Shown: piece by piece, positions 1 to 9,299 of the stretch
Numbering within the stretch: position 1 is the stretch's first letter
Layout: each line of letters begins with the position of its first letter
NCBI GenBank assembly: GCA_003024985.2
Contig: PXIH01S0032293.1
Origin: Euperipatoides rowelli
Lineage: Eukaryota > Onychophora > Udeonychophora > Euonychophora > Peripatopsidae
Strand: one strand, 5' to 3'
Length of the DNA: 12,779 nucleotides
Position numbers and translations under genes: made by a program
Notes under the pieces: model-generated
Database searches by the model: none
Seen by the model: the letters and a program-made list of their open reading frames with translations, nothing else
What the model was told of the DNA's origin: nothing

Positions 1-245
1 GCGTGCAATCATTGATCATAGCCAGAGCGGATGTGACATAATTTTAGCGAATCCTATTGAGGTATAGGATCTTGTGCGCGTTTTTACTGATAACCTGAGG
101 CATCTATCGCAACAGAAACCTAGAATCTGTAGCGGTATAGGATTCGGTATTCTGTTCTGGAACAGAATTTGGTTGGTTGTTTACACTGGTCAATACTTGC
201 ATCACATTCCGGAACGTGTTCCGGAAAAGTCGCCAGTGTAAACGT
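1..245. mobile_element. End fragment of a DNA transposon or MITE (family unknown)
   Basis: This stretch is richer in GC than the introns around it and is full of inverted repeats, which suggests the end of a DNA transposon whose other end lies before base 1. The perfect 11-bp arms GTTTACACTGG (179-189) and CCAGTGTAAAC (233-243) enclose the palindrome TTCCGGAAC-GT-GTTCCGGAA (207-226). A second palindrome, ATTCTGTTC-TG-GAACAGAAT, lies at 149-168, and ATCCTAT/ATAGGAT arms pair at 51-57 and 64-70. TTAA occurs just outside at 249-252, compatible with but not proof of a TTAA target site. No transposase frame is visible. The superfamily is not assigned; the boundary near 245 is a judgement from the change in composition. 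Confidence 0.5.
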
Positions 246-956
246 GGCTTAATAGAGGTATTTATTTTTGGAATCCACTTCCAGATGGTTTTTTTTTTAA
301 ATTTATTTCTTTGAATTTGTTTAAGAAAAATATTTTTTCTTTCATAAAAATAAAAATTGATCTTTTGTATTTATATTCAACCTAAATAGGCTATACATTG
401 TACAAATATGCAATTATTTTTGTTTATTTTTGATCTTTTTATGTCCTTTTTGTGTATTTGAATGTTATATAATAAGACTTATTGTCTCACCTAATTCCTC
501 ATTGGAGGTTGGCACCTGGTGTGACTAACTACTGTCAGCCTAACCAAGTTTATCCAGCAAAGCATTCCAGCATGTCCTACAACTTAATTATCTCTGATAA
601 GCAAAGTGTCTTTGTTCCCATTTATTATGCCATATTGCCTTAACTCCAAGATCTGTTATCATTATTTAAATTATTATATCTAATTGCTTCCTATGCCAAC
701 ATATATAGTATATTATTTGTTACTTATGTTATTTAAATGACTTTTGTTCTAAACAAACATTATAGTAAAAATAAAACTGTTTAAATATAACCATTACTTT
801 CAAAGTATTATTTGCCTGCATTCATTACTTTAATATGATTTTATTGATCAGATAAGTAACCTTGAAAAACAGATTTGTTTTCATAAATGTATAGAAATCA
901 GGACTTAACAAAATGGGAAAGCTTTGATCTCTACTTATAACAGTGACTGAATCATA
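246..956. other. AT-rich RyR intron, no gene seen
   Basis: This is intron sequence upstream of exon 1, with T- and A-runs around 285-350. The part at about 480-660 is less AT-rich and has a short self-complementary patch (CCTCATTGGAGG, 495-506), but I see no open frame, splice pair or known repeat in it. Confidence 0.5.
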
Positions 957-1220
957 TTAATCTCCAGCCATTAGGCTGCTTTCTAAAAACCTAGCTGTTA
1001 TTACTCGACTAAGTCCCAGTATTGTTATAGAGTCCACAATGGCATTGTACAGGTTATCCATAAATAATCCTGTAATTTTTTTGCTTACATTTAACTGTTG
1101 TGTCAACATATATATGCTGACACAAGGGTTAGACGTAAGCAAAACTCATGCCAAAGTGTCTTGGATGGCGGATTCACCTGTAAGACATGCTCCTTGAATC
1201 ACATTAATGTCTACCAACAT
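957..1220 (-). pseudogene. Unidentified ORF relic, minus strand, one internal stop
   Basis: On the minus strand a frame runs from an ATG at 1220 to a TAA at 957-959, 88 codons, broken only by a TGA at 1148-1146 (codon 25). The peptide has an even mix of residues, begins MLVDINVIQGACLTGES, and after the stop continues with a probably helical stretch ending ITARFLESSLMAGD. Such a long frame is unusual in this AT-rich intron, and the segment is locally less AT-rich than its surroundings. I do not recognise a family. It sits antisense within an RyR intron, just after (on its own strand) a run of ten A. It could be a fragment of a transposon ORF, a retrocopied piece of another gene, or chance. No splice sites clearly frame it. 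Confidence 0.3.
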
Positions 1221-1678
1221 TTTTTTTTTTCAAATCATTGACAAATTACATTTAATGGAATAATTACTTGTCAAACATACTTCATCCATAGAAGCCCCAT
1301 TTCCCCCTGGAAATAATGGACTATAAATAATTTGAGTCGAGACATATACAATATGTATAATTAGTAATTTTTTGGCTAAGCATGTGTTGATGTTATTTAT
1401 ATTAAATTATTAGTTTTTGTGATATTTTTCATAACATACTTCTAATGTTGCATTTATCTTTTTTTAATAAGTATTTTTCTAACAATATGAATTTATTGGA
1501 GGGAGCAAACTGAAATGATTTTTTAATTTAGTTATTAATGTGCCATACAGAATTTTAATAAAATTGCATACATAGCATCACTTTATTTAAATCCTGATTT
1601 TGTCACATTTATATATAAATTTATTTTCTAAATTGCATCCATTATTTGCATATTTATTAATTGTTTTCTCATTTGCAG
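1221..1678 (+). other. Intron 3' end and splice acceptor before exon 1
   Basis: This is AT-rich intron with a T-run at 1221-1230 and no gene. It ends in a pyrimidine-rich tract and the acceptor ATTTGCAG at 1671-1678, which fixes the start of exon 1 at 1679. Confidence 0.65.
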
Positions 1679-1917
1679 CATGAGGCCCAATGTTTATGTT
1701 GGTTTGAATGAAAGTTCAGCCATGTACAGGAAGTGGTATTACGAGGCGATTATTGACCATTTAGAGACTGCAAGCCACATGGAACCACACATTCGAGTAG
1801 GCTGGGCTAATACAATTGGCTATATGCCTTATCCTGGGGGAGGAGAAAAATGGGGAGGGAATGGTGTTGGCGACGATATGTATTCTTATGGTTTTGATGG
1901 AGTTCATATGTGGTCAG
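1679..1917 (+). CDS. RyR: Ryanodine receptor, SPRY1 exon (first in window)
   Basis: This internal exon encodes the N-terminal part of the first SPRY domain of the ryanodine receptor, the tetrameric Ca2+ release channel of the sarcoplasmic/endoplasmic reticulum. The 79 full codons start at 1680 with MRPNVYVG. They include [10 protein letters not shown], the strand [17 protein letters not shown], and the family hallmark [16 protein letters not shown] near the end. In the family this lies at about residues 640-720. The exon begins after the AG at 1677-1678; base 1679 completes a codon from the previous exon. It ends at TCAG before the donor GTAAAT (1918), leaving one base, so the following intron is phase 1. 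The ATG at 1680 is therefore an internal Met, not a start codon. Reading on into the intron meets a stop at 1947. The cytosolic SPRY1 domain is part of the large channel foot. I see no break. Confidence 0.95.
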
Positions 1918-2040
1918 GTAAATTAATACTTCTACACATTTTAATGTGAATATTTATTTACAACTCATAAAAATATACAGTATAGACATTAACAATATAA
2001 TGGAGAAATAATTTAAAATAAATTAGTAATTGCTAATTAG

Positions 2041-3628
2041 TTTAACAAGTTTTTTAATAAACAGATTGAAGTGGAAAAAGAAAGAATTAAATTAAAAAAG
2101 AATTATATTGATGAAGTTAAAAGCATAAATATTAAAGAAATATTAGACATAATTAAGGGAGCTAAAGATTCATTATCTTATGGTGAAGATGGACTAAATT
2201 ACTATTTAATAAAGTGTTGTCATTATTTTTTTGCTAACAAGCTGGTCAAATTGATTAATTTATTATTGAAAAACGGAATTATTCCTGAAAAATGGAAAGA
2301 AGGATTGATATTTCCTTTGCTGAAATCTGGCAATAGGGAAGAACTGAACAATTATAGACCTATAAATAAGATTTCTACCCTAGCTAAGATTGGTAAAAAT
2401 GTAGTTTTGAAAAGAAAAAACAAATTTTTGATTGAAAGAAACATATTGTCAGAAGATTTACATGGTTTCAGAGAAGGAAGATCTACTGAAACAAATATGA
2501 TGTCTTTTTCATGATGTGTGAGTGATGGTCTGGAGTCAAAGACCTCTATTGATGTTATATTTCTTGACTTATCGGGAGCATTTAATTCTTTTGAACAAGA
2601 AATTTTGATACATAAATTAGTAGGTTTTGGTTATCCAGAATATTTAATTAATTGGATACATGAATTTTTATTAAATAGGAGGGTTAGAGTTAACATTGAA
2701 GGAATAAAGTCAGATTATATGGAGGTACCGTACGGTACATCTTTATCAGCTACATTATTTAATATTTAGGTTGCTGATTTCCCTAAGTTAATAAATTCTA
2801 GCTACTTATTATTTGCAGATGACATAAAAATATTTAGACATATTGTAAAAGGAGAAGAACAAATTCAACTGCAATTAGATTTTGACAAAGTTATAAATTG
2901 GTGCTCAAAGAACCATCTAAAGATAAATGAAAAAAAAAATCAAATTTTATACACATTGGGTTTAATAAAACAAATATTAAATATAAAGTAAATAATAGTG
3001 AAATAAAAAGAGTATTGAAACCTTAGGACTTAAGGGTAGTTATTGACGAGAAATTTAGTTTTAATCAGCATGCGAGAGAAGTGAATAAAACGATAAAAAT
3101 GAAGTTTAGATCTGTTAAAAATGTATTGAAACATATTACCCCAATGACATTTAAGTGGATATATAAGTGTTATGTTCAACCGAGTATTGATTACTGCTCG
3201 AGTGTGGTGGGTTTTACAAATAAAGGTGATATTATGAGAATAGATAAACATTTAGGAATATGACAAAACAGATTTTGAAATTGAGAAATATGAAATATGC
3301 TGAAAGATATAAAATTTTAAATACTTTAACACCATCTCAGATAATATTAAATTATTTAAAATTTATGTTTGTAAAAATAATTTTGGAAAAAAATTGTAAG
3401 AAATTATTTAAAAATATGGAATGTGTGAAAGCAAGGGACATGTTTTTAGAGTATTGTTGGAAATGAAAAATTCTAAGAGAATGTTATCTGTAAATTATAG
3501 AAGTATAAAAATTTGGAATGAATTACCTTATGATTTTTTTTAATACTGTTTCAATAAAGCACTTTTTAAGGGATGTGGAAAATTACATAGGATCAAATGT
3601 TAGACCTATGACTTGGGATGGGGAATAA
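2041..3628 (+). pseudogene. LINE ORF2 reverse transcriptase, multiply broken
   Basis: This is the relic of a LINE reverse transcriptase, which would copy the element's RNA at the insertion site. The pieces in order are: a fingers/palm start with NNYRPI and HGFREGRSTETN (frame 2041-2511); TGA at 2512-2514; motif A DVIFLDLSGAF in the same frame; TAG at 2767-2769; the catalytic FADD at 2812-2823; and NWCSKNHLKIN. A ten-A run at 2930-2939 then shifts the frame. The next piece has a TAG at 3024-3026, then DEKFSFNQHA and CYVQPSIDYCSS, and ends at TGA 3261-3263. Another shift gives LRNMKYAERYKIL (frame from 3260). Further shifts near 3462 and 3540 give RSIKIWNELP and a last piece ending at TAA 3626-3628. 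The usual GVPQGS motif is decayed to GTSLSA. Three stops and at least four frame changes make it inactive. Confidence 0.88.
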
Positions 3629-3769
3629 TTGATGTGGGGTTTTTAATTAGTAATTTTGTTGCAATTATATGTATCTTTGTTTTTGATAAGGTAGTCGTTA
3701 GTCTTTGTAAAAGGAGTTTGTTCACCCTATCACTAACCTCCAACAGGAAATTGTATTTTATTTCTTGTG

Positions 3770-3790
3770 AATAAATATAAATAAATAAAT
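3770..3790 (+). terminator. LINE polyadenylation signal and A-rich tail
   Basis: AATAAA at 3770-3775 runs directly into a short array of ATAAAT/TAAA units. The position, some 140 bases after the last stop of the LINE reading frame, marks the 3' end of the element. It belongs to the LINE, not to RyR. Confidence 0.55.
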
Positions 3791-3792
3791 TT

Positions 3793-5570
3793 ACATCTCT
3801 TAAAATACAATTAATGTAATGAAGTAAGGATATACTGTATATCCGAGATGCTGATTTTTTTTAAATCCCATTAGATTGATGCTTAGAAAAATCACTTACT
3901 GATGTATCCCCCTTTTTTTTTATTTATTTTTTTTAATTTTGTTTGGTTAACAATTTAGGTAATTTAACAACCCATTTTAACAGTTTCAAGACCACCATTT
4001 TAACATATTTTAATTGACTGAATCTGAAATTATTATTGAAATGAATGTTCGAACTACAAAATAAAAAGATTCTTATCATTTGTCTGGACATTTAAAGAAT
4101 AAAAGAAAATATAAATTGTGAAAACATTTATTATTTCTTTCTAAAGATAAAAATAGTATATTTCGTGCTAAGAAATATACAGTATATTGTAAATTTAGGG
4201 ATATGAATCATTATCCAAGGAATTCCATTGTTTAATACTTATGTCTTCATGTACAATTTCAGTCATGTATGTCATAAACAACCATTATTATTATTAAAAA
4301 TCATAAACTGAACAATAACTACAATATTTTTGAATAGATTAATAACACTACTTTAATAATGTTTATGCAGTGTTTTTGTTGGAATAGATAAAATGCACTT
4401 CGGATTCAAAGAAATCCCCTTGTTTATTTTCATGTAAAATATGTCAAAAAATATCATAATTATTAGAATAAAAAGAAAACTCATAAAATGAGAATAATAA
4501 TTTTTGAAGTGGATCAATAACATTGAAATTTATAAAATGATACTTGGATTCAAAGTCATCCCTCGTTTAATATTAATGTCATCAAGCTTAATTTTTATGA
4601 GGAACACAATACTTGGAATCAAATACACAGGTGACATGTCTGGATAATTTCCAGGAACATAAAATATCATTTGATAGTGTGTAATTGTCTAATATCCTTT
4701 AAATTACTAATAAAATCTTTGGTTAGAAGACTGGATTAGACTTTAGACATTATAGAGATAATAATCAATGATATACAGTATATACTGTTTATATTAATAT
4801 ACAGCATCTAACCTCTTATTAAAGGTATTTTTTTGGTTAGAAGTTATTATAGTAATCTAGCTTATACATCGCTTAATTTTAAGGACTCATAATTTTAAAA
4901 CAAAATACAAACCATTATTTTAATAATCAATTTCAAAATTTGTAGAAGTGAGAGAATTCTATACAATTTCGATTATTTTTCATTATCAATTTATACTGTA
5001 TCAAAAAATATTTTAATTTTACTTTCAAAATGTAGGCGCATTTTTTTTTTGTAAATTTATTCAGTAAATAAATACTGATTTGGATTCAAACTTGCCTTAC
5101 GGTCCAATAGTTATATTTTATTTAAAATTTTCTGTCATATCATCTCACAAGCATGTATAACTACTTGTGAAATAATAATGAAAAAAAAAAAACAACAACA
5201 AGCCACAGAGCCAAGATTATTTCAATTCTGAAATACTAAATTCCAATTTTTCCAAAATGTATGCCTTTTCAGCTACAGTATCTGTTCATAAATAAATACT
5301 TATTATCATCTTGCAATTTGATGATACTATAAGTCTAGATTAATTCTAAGAAAAGCTAATTTTCTTTTTCATAGTTTTCAATGAATATTCTGTTTTCATT
5401 TTAATTAAAATGAATTTTCCATCATAAAACTTTTATCTACAGTAGCCTATATAAACTTTTTTTTTTTAAAAAAATTGATCACTTTTATTCCAACAAAAAT
5501 ATTACATTAGCATTATTAAAGTAGTGTATTAATCCATTTCCGAAATACTGTAGATTATGGTTCTCAATTT
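3793..5570. other. AT-rich intron, no gene seen
   Basis: This is plain AT-rich intron between the LINE and the exon fragment. It holds A- and T-runs (for example 3910-3940, 5041-5050, 5457-5467) and six of the TACAGTA/TACTGTA heptamers (3833, 4178, 4774, 5274, 5438 and 5546). The palindrome ATATACAGTATATACTGT sits at 4771-4788. I see no open frame of note and no recognisable mobile element. Confidence 0.6.
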
Positions 5571-5658
5571 TTAGAGGCATCTTTAAAAACTTTAAGACAG
5601 ATGGGATGTTCTTCCCTGTAATTAGTATGTCAGCAAAGCTCAGGTAAGGAACATTGAA
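5571..5658 (+). pseudogene. Partial duplicate of RyR exon 2 with its donor site
   Basis: These 88 bases match 6248-6335 with no gaps and four differences (5596, 5639, 5649, 5654), about 95% identity, at an offset of 677. The copy covers the last 73 bases of exon 2 and the first 15 bases of the next intron. It keeps the donor as CAG/GTAAGG at 5641-5649. The two exonic differences would change Asn to Lys and Val to Leu; the rest of the peptide, ending [10 protein letters not shown], is unchanged. The upstream two thirds of exon 2 are missing. In their place a pyrimidine-containing stretch leads to the overlapping acceptors TTTTTAG (ends 5574) and AG (ends 5576). Use of the first gives a 69-nt exon with an in-frame TAA at 5619-5621. 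Use of the second gives a 67-nt exon with the same phases as exon 2. Whether it is ever spliced cannot be seen here; a dead fragment is the default. Confidence 0.9.
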
Positions 5659-5702
5659 TCATTTTCAAAATGAACTTAAAAATTGAATAGATAAATATTG
5701 AT

Positions 5703-5800
5703 CTCTAATTGAAGTTGAGACTAGGCTTCATGCTGCAGGGACAGCTCGAGATCTATTAGCACCCGGGTAAAGTAGGATGCAGTACCCTTAATTAAGTTAC
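5703..5800. repeat. Small GC-richer island, possible unidentified repeat
   Basis: A patch of about 80 bases is much richer in G and C than the intron on either side. It contains several six- and eight-base palindromes close together: CTGCAG (5733), CTCGAG (5745), AGATCT (5749), CCCGGG (5762) and TTAATTAA (5788). It has no coding frame and no clear pair of terminal repeats. It may be a piece of a dispersed repeat; I cannot name the family. Confidence 0.35.
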
Positions 5801-6127
5801 TGTTTGTTAAATTTTTTTTCCCTTATTTTTTTTAAAGTTTTTAATAGTCCATCAGTTAAATGCAATATCACTATTATTACATTATTTGTTTATTAGCATG
5901 CACATCACAATGAAATCAGGACTGAATTCCTTGTTTGGACTCACTTCTTACAAGTGTTGTATAGGGTTGAAAAAGATAATTTTTATAGTGTAGTTTATGG
6001 TAAACTATCTTTTAATTTACATATTTTCATAAATTGAAATTAGAAACACGATTTAATATATAAAAATGTATTTTTGCTAATATTTTGATTATTATATTTT
6101 TAAATGGTTTATTTATTAATTTTTTAG
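5801..6127 (+). other. Intron end and splice acceptor before exon 2
   Basis: This AT-rich intron stretch has no gene. It ends in TTAATTTTTTAG (6116-6127), a T-rich acceptor that fixes exon 2 at 6128. An open frame continues upstream of 6128 but reads only AT-rich intron residues. Confidence 0.6.
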
Positions 6128-6320
6128 GGGGTAAATGTACCAAAGTTAGAAATATAGCTATAAACACTTTTAATAAAAATGATGTGATTGGATGTACCCT
6201 TGATTTGACTGTCCCATCGATCACTTTCTCCGTTAATGGTGTTCCAGTTAGAGGCATCTTTAAAAACTTTAATACAGATGGGATGTTCTTCCCTGTAATT
6301 AGTATGTCAGCAAAGGTCAG
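6128..6320 (+). CDS. RyR: Ryanodine receptor, SPRY1 exon (second in window)
   Basis: This exon of 193 bases encodes the C-terminal half of the first SPRY domain. After a Gly codon shared with exon 1 it reads [11 protein letters not shown], then the conserved [20 protein letters not shown] core, then [20 protein letters not shown]. In the family this stretch is DVI...DLSVP.I.F..NG followed by F..FN.DG.FFPV. It enters in phase 1 and leaves in phase 2 at CAG/GTAAGC (donor 6321). The two leftover bases AG join with the C of exon 3 to make Ser. A weaker GT at 6316 is not needed for the frame. The exon is intact. A truncated near-identical copy of its 3' end lies 677 bases upstream, and an (AAT)n array begins 35 bases after its donor. 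Confidence 0.95.
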
Positions 6321-6355
6321 GTAAGCAACAGTGAAATAAGGTAATACTGAAGTCA

Positions 6356-6393
<38 letters not shown>
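6356..6393. repeat. (AAT)n microsatellite
   Basis: This is an uninterrupted array of nearly 13 AAT units, starting 35 bases after the exon 2 donor. It is the reverse complement in sequence of the (TTA)n array at 6580-6619. Confidence 0.95.
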
Positions 6394-6579
6394 GAATATC
6401 CAGTATATACTGTAAAAATAAAAACATATTTTGAAAGTAATATTAATTGTAGTCTATATATAATTTAATATTTGTCTAACCATTGTAAATGGGCAAAAAA
6501 TTTGTAGCAATAGATCTTGGCATTTGATATTTTGTATCAAGCCCTTAATGACTTGGAAAATACTTTTGTTATTGTTATA

Positions 6580-6619
6580 ATTATTATTATTATTATTATT
6601 GTTATTATTATTATTATTA
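6580..6619. repeat. (TTA)n microsatellite with one TTG unit
   Basis: This is an array of about 13 TTA units, interrupted by one G at 6601. It could pair with the (AAT)n array 186 bases upstream in the transcript; the G would make a wobble pair with U. Confidence 0.95.
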
Positions 6620-6621
6620 AT

Positions 6622-8954
6622 AGGTTTATTGAAATTGAAAATTCAGCAAATTACATTTCAAAATGAAAGATAAATGTTAAACAAAAGATAAACAAAATTA
6701 ATGCATTAAAAGCTATGAATTTCTCACCCCTTAGGACATGAAATTCATTTACAAGTACTGTATTTTAAATTTTACCTTGTTAAATAAAGTTACATTTACT
6801 ATTTACATAATTTACATTAAAATAAAATTGAATTATTTCTGGCCTCAAGCATTTTGGTATAGCTGATTTTGCAAATCTTTGTGTACGAATTAAAGGTATA
6901 AAGTGTTAAATAGTTTCAATTGTAATTAAATGCTATTACAGTTTTTATGCTTAACATAATATAACTAAAGAATGCATTTATCTTTTTAAAAGAACTATGC
7001 CCTGATATAGAGACTATAAACGGAAAGAGGTTATCCTAAACAATTTACTAAAATAATAAAAAAATATTGTATTATAACATGTTATGAAATATAGCTGCAT
7101 AATAATATGCAGGATGGCGGAATTGGTAGAAGGATTTTATCATAAACTTGAACATTATTAATAAATACTTGCCTGTAAAACAGCTCAAAGTTTTGTTTGT
7201 CAGATGACTCACGACTTTTGTTTACAATATTGTTTTTTCTAACTTTTACTCGTTAATTTGATGACATCAGAGAAATAAATCAGATAATCTAATGGGCCAC
7301 TGAATACATTCATGCATTACTTTAGTTTGTGCAAATTCCATAATTAGTGGCAAGCAAGAAAAGTTCAAAATTCACTCTTAATTTCTTTAATGGAGTGGTC
7401 ACTTTTCTGTATATTTTTCATGCCTAACCAATTTGCCTGAGATAATTTGGGAAATTTATTTTTAACCAAAAATCATTTCCCTTTGTTATTTCGAGCATCA
7501 GCTAAATTAAGCTCACTTAAGAAAATTTCATGAGTTTAGTCGGGAAATGAAGTTAAATCAAGTCCTTATTGAAAATTTACTCAAAATATTGCATTGATTT
7601 AACATCATTTTGTGCTAACCCTCTATTTTGCTTATTTTATTTGACAATTTCAATGTTTTGAGAATAATTTAATAACATACTGTAGTTGATAATATTAGGA
7701 TATAATTTAATATCTGGAATATAATATATTATGGATGGAATTGAATATTATTGTATACCGGTACTGTATATTGACCTTTAGTGGATATACAGTAGTTGAT
7801 TATTATTGCATATGACATTAAACATAATTGATCATTTTATTGCATTTTTACTTCAAGTTGTATTATAATTTTCACTATTTTAATATAAAATATTTTATAA
7901 TACTGACTAATACAAGTCATTCACTTTTTTTTTCACTTTTTTTATATATGTAACTATTTTGGAGGAAATGAATATGTTTATTTTGTTTTTCTATTAAAAA
8001 TAGTTAACCGAAATAGTTGATTAAAAGCTTTGAAAGAGATAATAGAGAATTATCATAAAATTAACCAAAAATGGAAAAATGGCAAAGTTGTTAGCAGTGT
8101 GTCAATATCCTGCATGAGCTTAGTAAAGCTGAGAAATATTGTAAAAACAAGAGTAAAATCAAGATGATCTGCTATTGGATTCAGTCATTTCTCTTGTTAC
8201 AGATTGAAAAAGTACCTGCAAGCACATTTTATGATCATAATGCTGAGTGAATTAATAAAAAAATTGTTACTATTATAATTCTAGCTCATTGGCTGTACTG
8301 ACCTAAATGTTATACTAGTCTTCTTTGACTCTTAATGATTCTTGGTCTTGCCCTTTTTTGTAAATCAATATCATGCCAAAGGTAATTAACTAAAATTAAA
8401 TTTTTTTTTATTAAATGGTACTTTTTTATTGCATTTTAAGACCTTGTGAACCTATTATTAAACTATTATGAGCTTGCATATAAAAAAATAGGCACATGGA
8501 TTAATGTTAGCAGCATTATCAATTATCATCTTTGCTTGTGCTCATTCAACTTATGATCTCTCTGTTAATTGAGGGCATTCCTAATGTTTTTGAATTTGTG
8601 AATGAGAAGCAAAACATTGTTCTTTCTAATCATTTCACGTGTTGAAATTTACAGAACAACATTCAAGGGACTAAACATTTTATGACGTTATTGCCGAGTG
8701 TCGTCGTAACCAATTTCTGTTCTGTAATTAAAAAAAAGAGAAAAAAATTATATTTGTAAAAAAAAAAATCTATTTTTATTGTACAGTACATGTAAAAATT
8801 GGCTATTCTAAATTAGGTAGCCTAATTTATATTCATTGGATTTTTTTTTTTATTTGAAGACAAACGAAAAAAATATATAACACATCAAGAGTACCGGTCT
8901 ATATAAACACCTTAACCATAGAGTGTATAAATTATGGACCAAAAGATTATACAA
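6622..8954. other. AT-rich intron, no gene seen
   Basis: This is long AT-rich intron between exons 2 and 3. It holds homopolymer runs (8401-8409, 8760-8768, 8840-8850) and five of the TACAGTA/TACTGTA heptamers (6756, 7678, 7762, 7788 and 8782). TACCGGTAC occurs at 7756-7764. A patch at 8679-8730 resembles 11135-11197 (see findings). I see no coding frame and no recognisable element. Confidence 0.6.
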
Positions 8955-9040
8955 CACTTATGTAAATCGGATCACTAATAAATAAGTTATGAATTTATTT
9001 GTAATCGTGTTTATTCCTTATACTTTATGCACTATATGCG
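8955..9040 (+). repeat. Dispersed repeat, copy 1 (inverted partner near 10355-10440)
   Basis: Bases 8972-9012 match the reverse complement of 10383-10423 at 36 of 41 positions without gaps. Weaker similarity continues on both sides, through AAATC upstream (8964-8968) and TCCTTATA downstream (9015-9022). The outer limits are estimates. This looks like two old copies of one repeat family inserted in opposite orientations. Confidence 0.6.
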
Positions 9041-9299
9041 GTTGTAACTAAGGTCATTGGTTGATAACAGCATAGGACTAAAAGTCTTTAACATACTAAA
9101 AGTTAGAATATAGTTTCAGGAAATTCATTTTCAAATATTGGACGCCGGAGGGAGGTTTTTTTTTTTTTTTTTTCATTAACTCAAATTTTTAGATGAGGGA
9201 AACACTTTCGTTTTTTTTAAACCAAGTAAGCTATTAAGTAACCTAATTTAAATTTGGCATTAAAACTAAGACAATTTATGCTTTTTTTTAAATATATAC
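9041..9299. other. Intron with an 18-T run, no gene
   Basis: This intron stretch contains a GC-rich spot GACGCCGGAGGGAGG (9141-9155) followed at once by 18 T (9156-9173). Read on the minus strand it is a run of A followed by CCTCCCTCCGGCGTC, so it is not the usual end-then-tail order of a minus-strand retrocopy. I assign nothing more. Confidence 0.4.

Larger units (their letters stand above)
2041..3792 (+). mobile_element. Degenerate LINE (non-LTR retrotransposon), 5'-truncated
   Basis: A dead LINE lies in the same orientation as RyR, in the intron after exon 1. It keeps a reverse transcriptase remnant, the C-terminal part of the ORF with WNELP (3514-3528), a short 3' UTR, AATAAA at 3770-3775, and a tail of imperfect ATAAAT/TAAA units at 3771-3790, as expected of target-primed insertions. 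No endonuclease domain is present upstream, so it is 5'-truncated. The left edge near 2041 is only where the frame opens. I found no convincing target-site duplication. The motif pattern resembles the Jockey/CR1-like group; the exact clade is uncertain. None of the TACAGTA/TACTGTA heptamers common in the surrounding intron occurs inside it, which agrees with a foreign origin. Confidence 0.88.

Noticed and set aside
1680-1682. ATG at 1680 as the start codon of a short gene
   Set aside because: An acceptor ends at 1678 and the residues are internal SPRY1 of RyR, far from the N terminus; this Met is internal.
2056-2066. Possible exon acceptor AATAAACAG at the left edge of the LINE frame
   Set aside because: The following frame is broken reverse transcriptase, so an extra RyR exon here is not supported.
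3030-3251. 73-codon minus-strand frame
   Set aside because: It is antisense to the LINE C-terminal region, whose + strand reading gives recognisable LINE residues.
6027-6356. 109-codon open frame on the minus strand across exon 2
   Set aside because: It is the antisense shadow of exon 2; the + strand matches the SPRY1 domain with correct splice sites.
7111-7185. tRNA-like start GGATGGCGGAATTGGTAGA (7112-7130)
   Set aside because: It resembles a tRNA-Leu 5' end and a box A, but no box B and no T or acceptor stem follow, so neither a tRNA nor a SINE can be supported.
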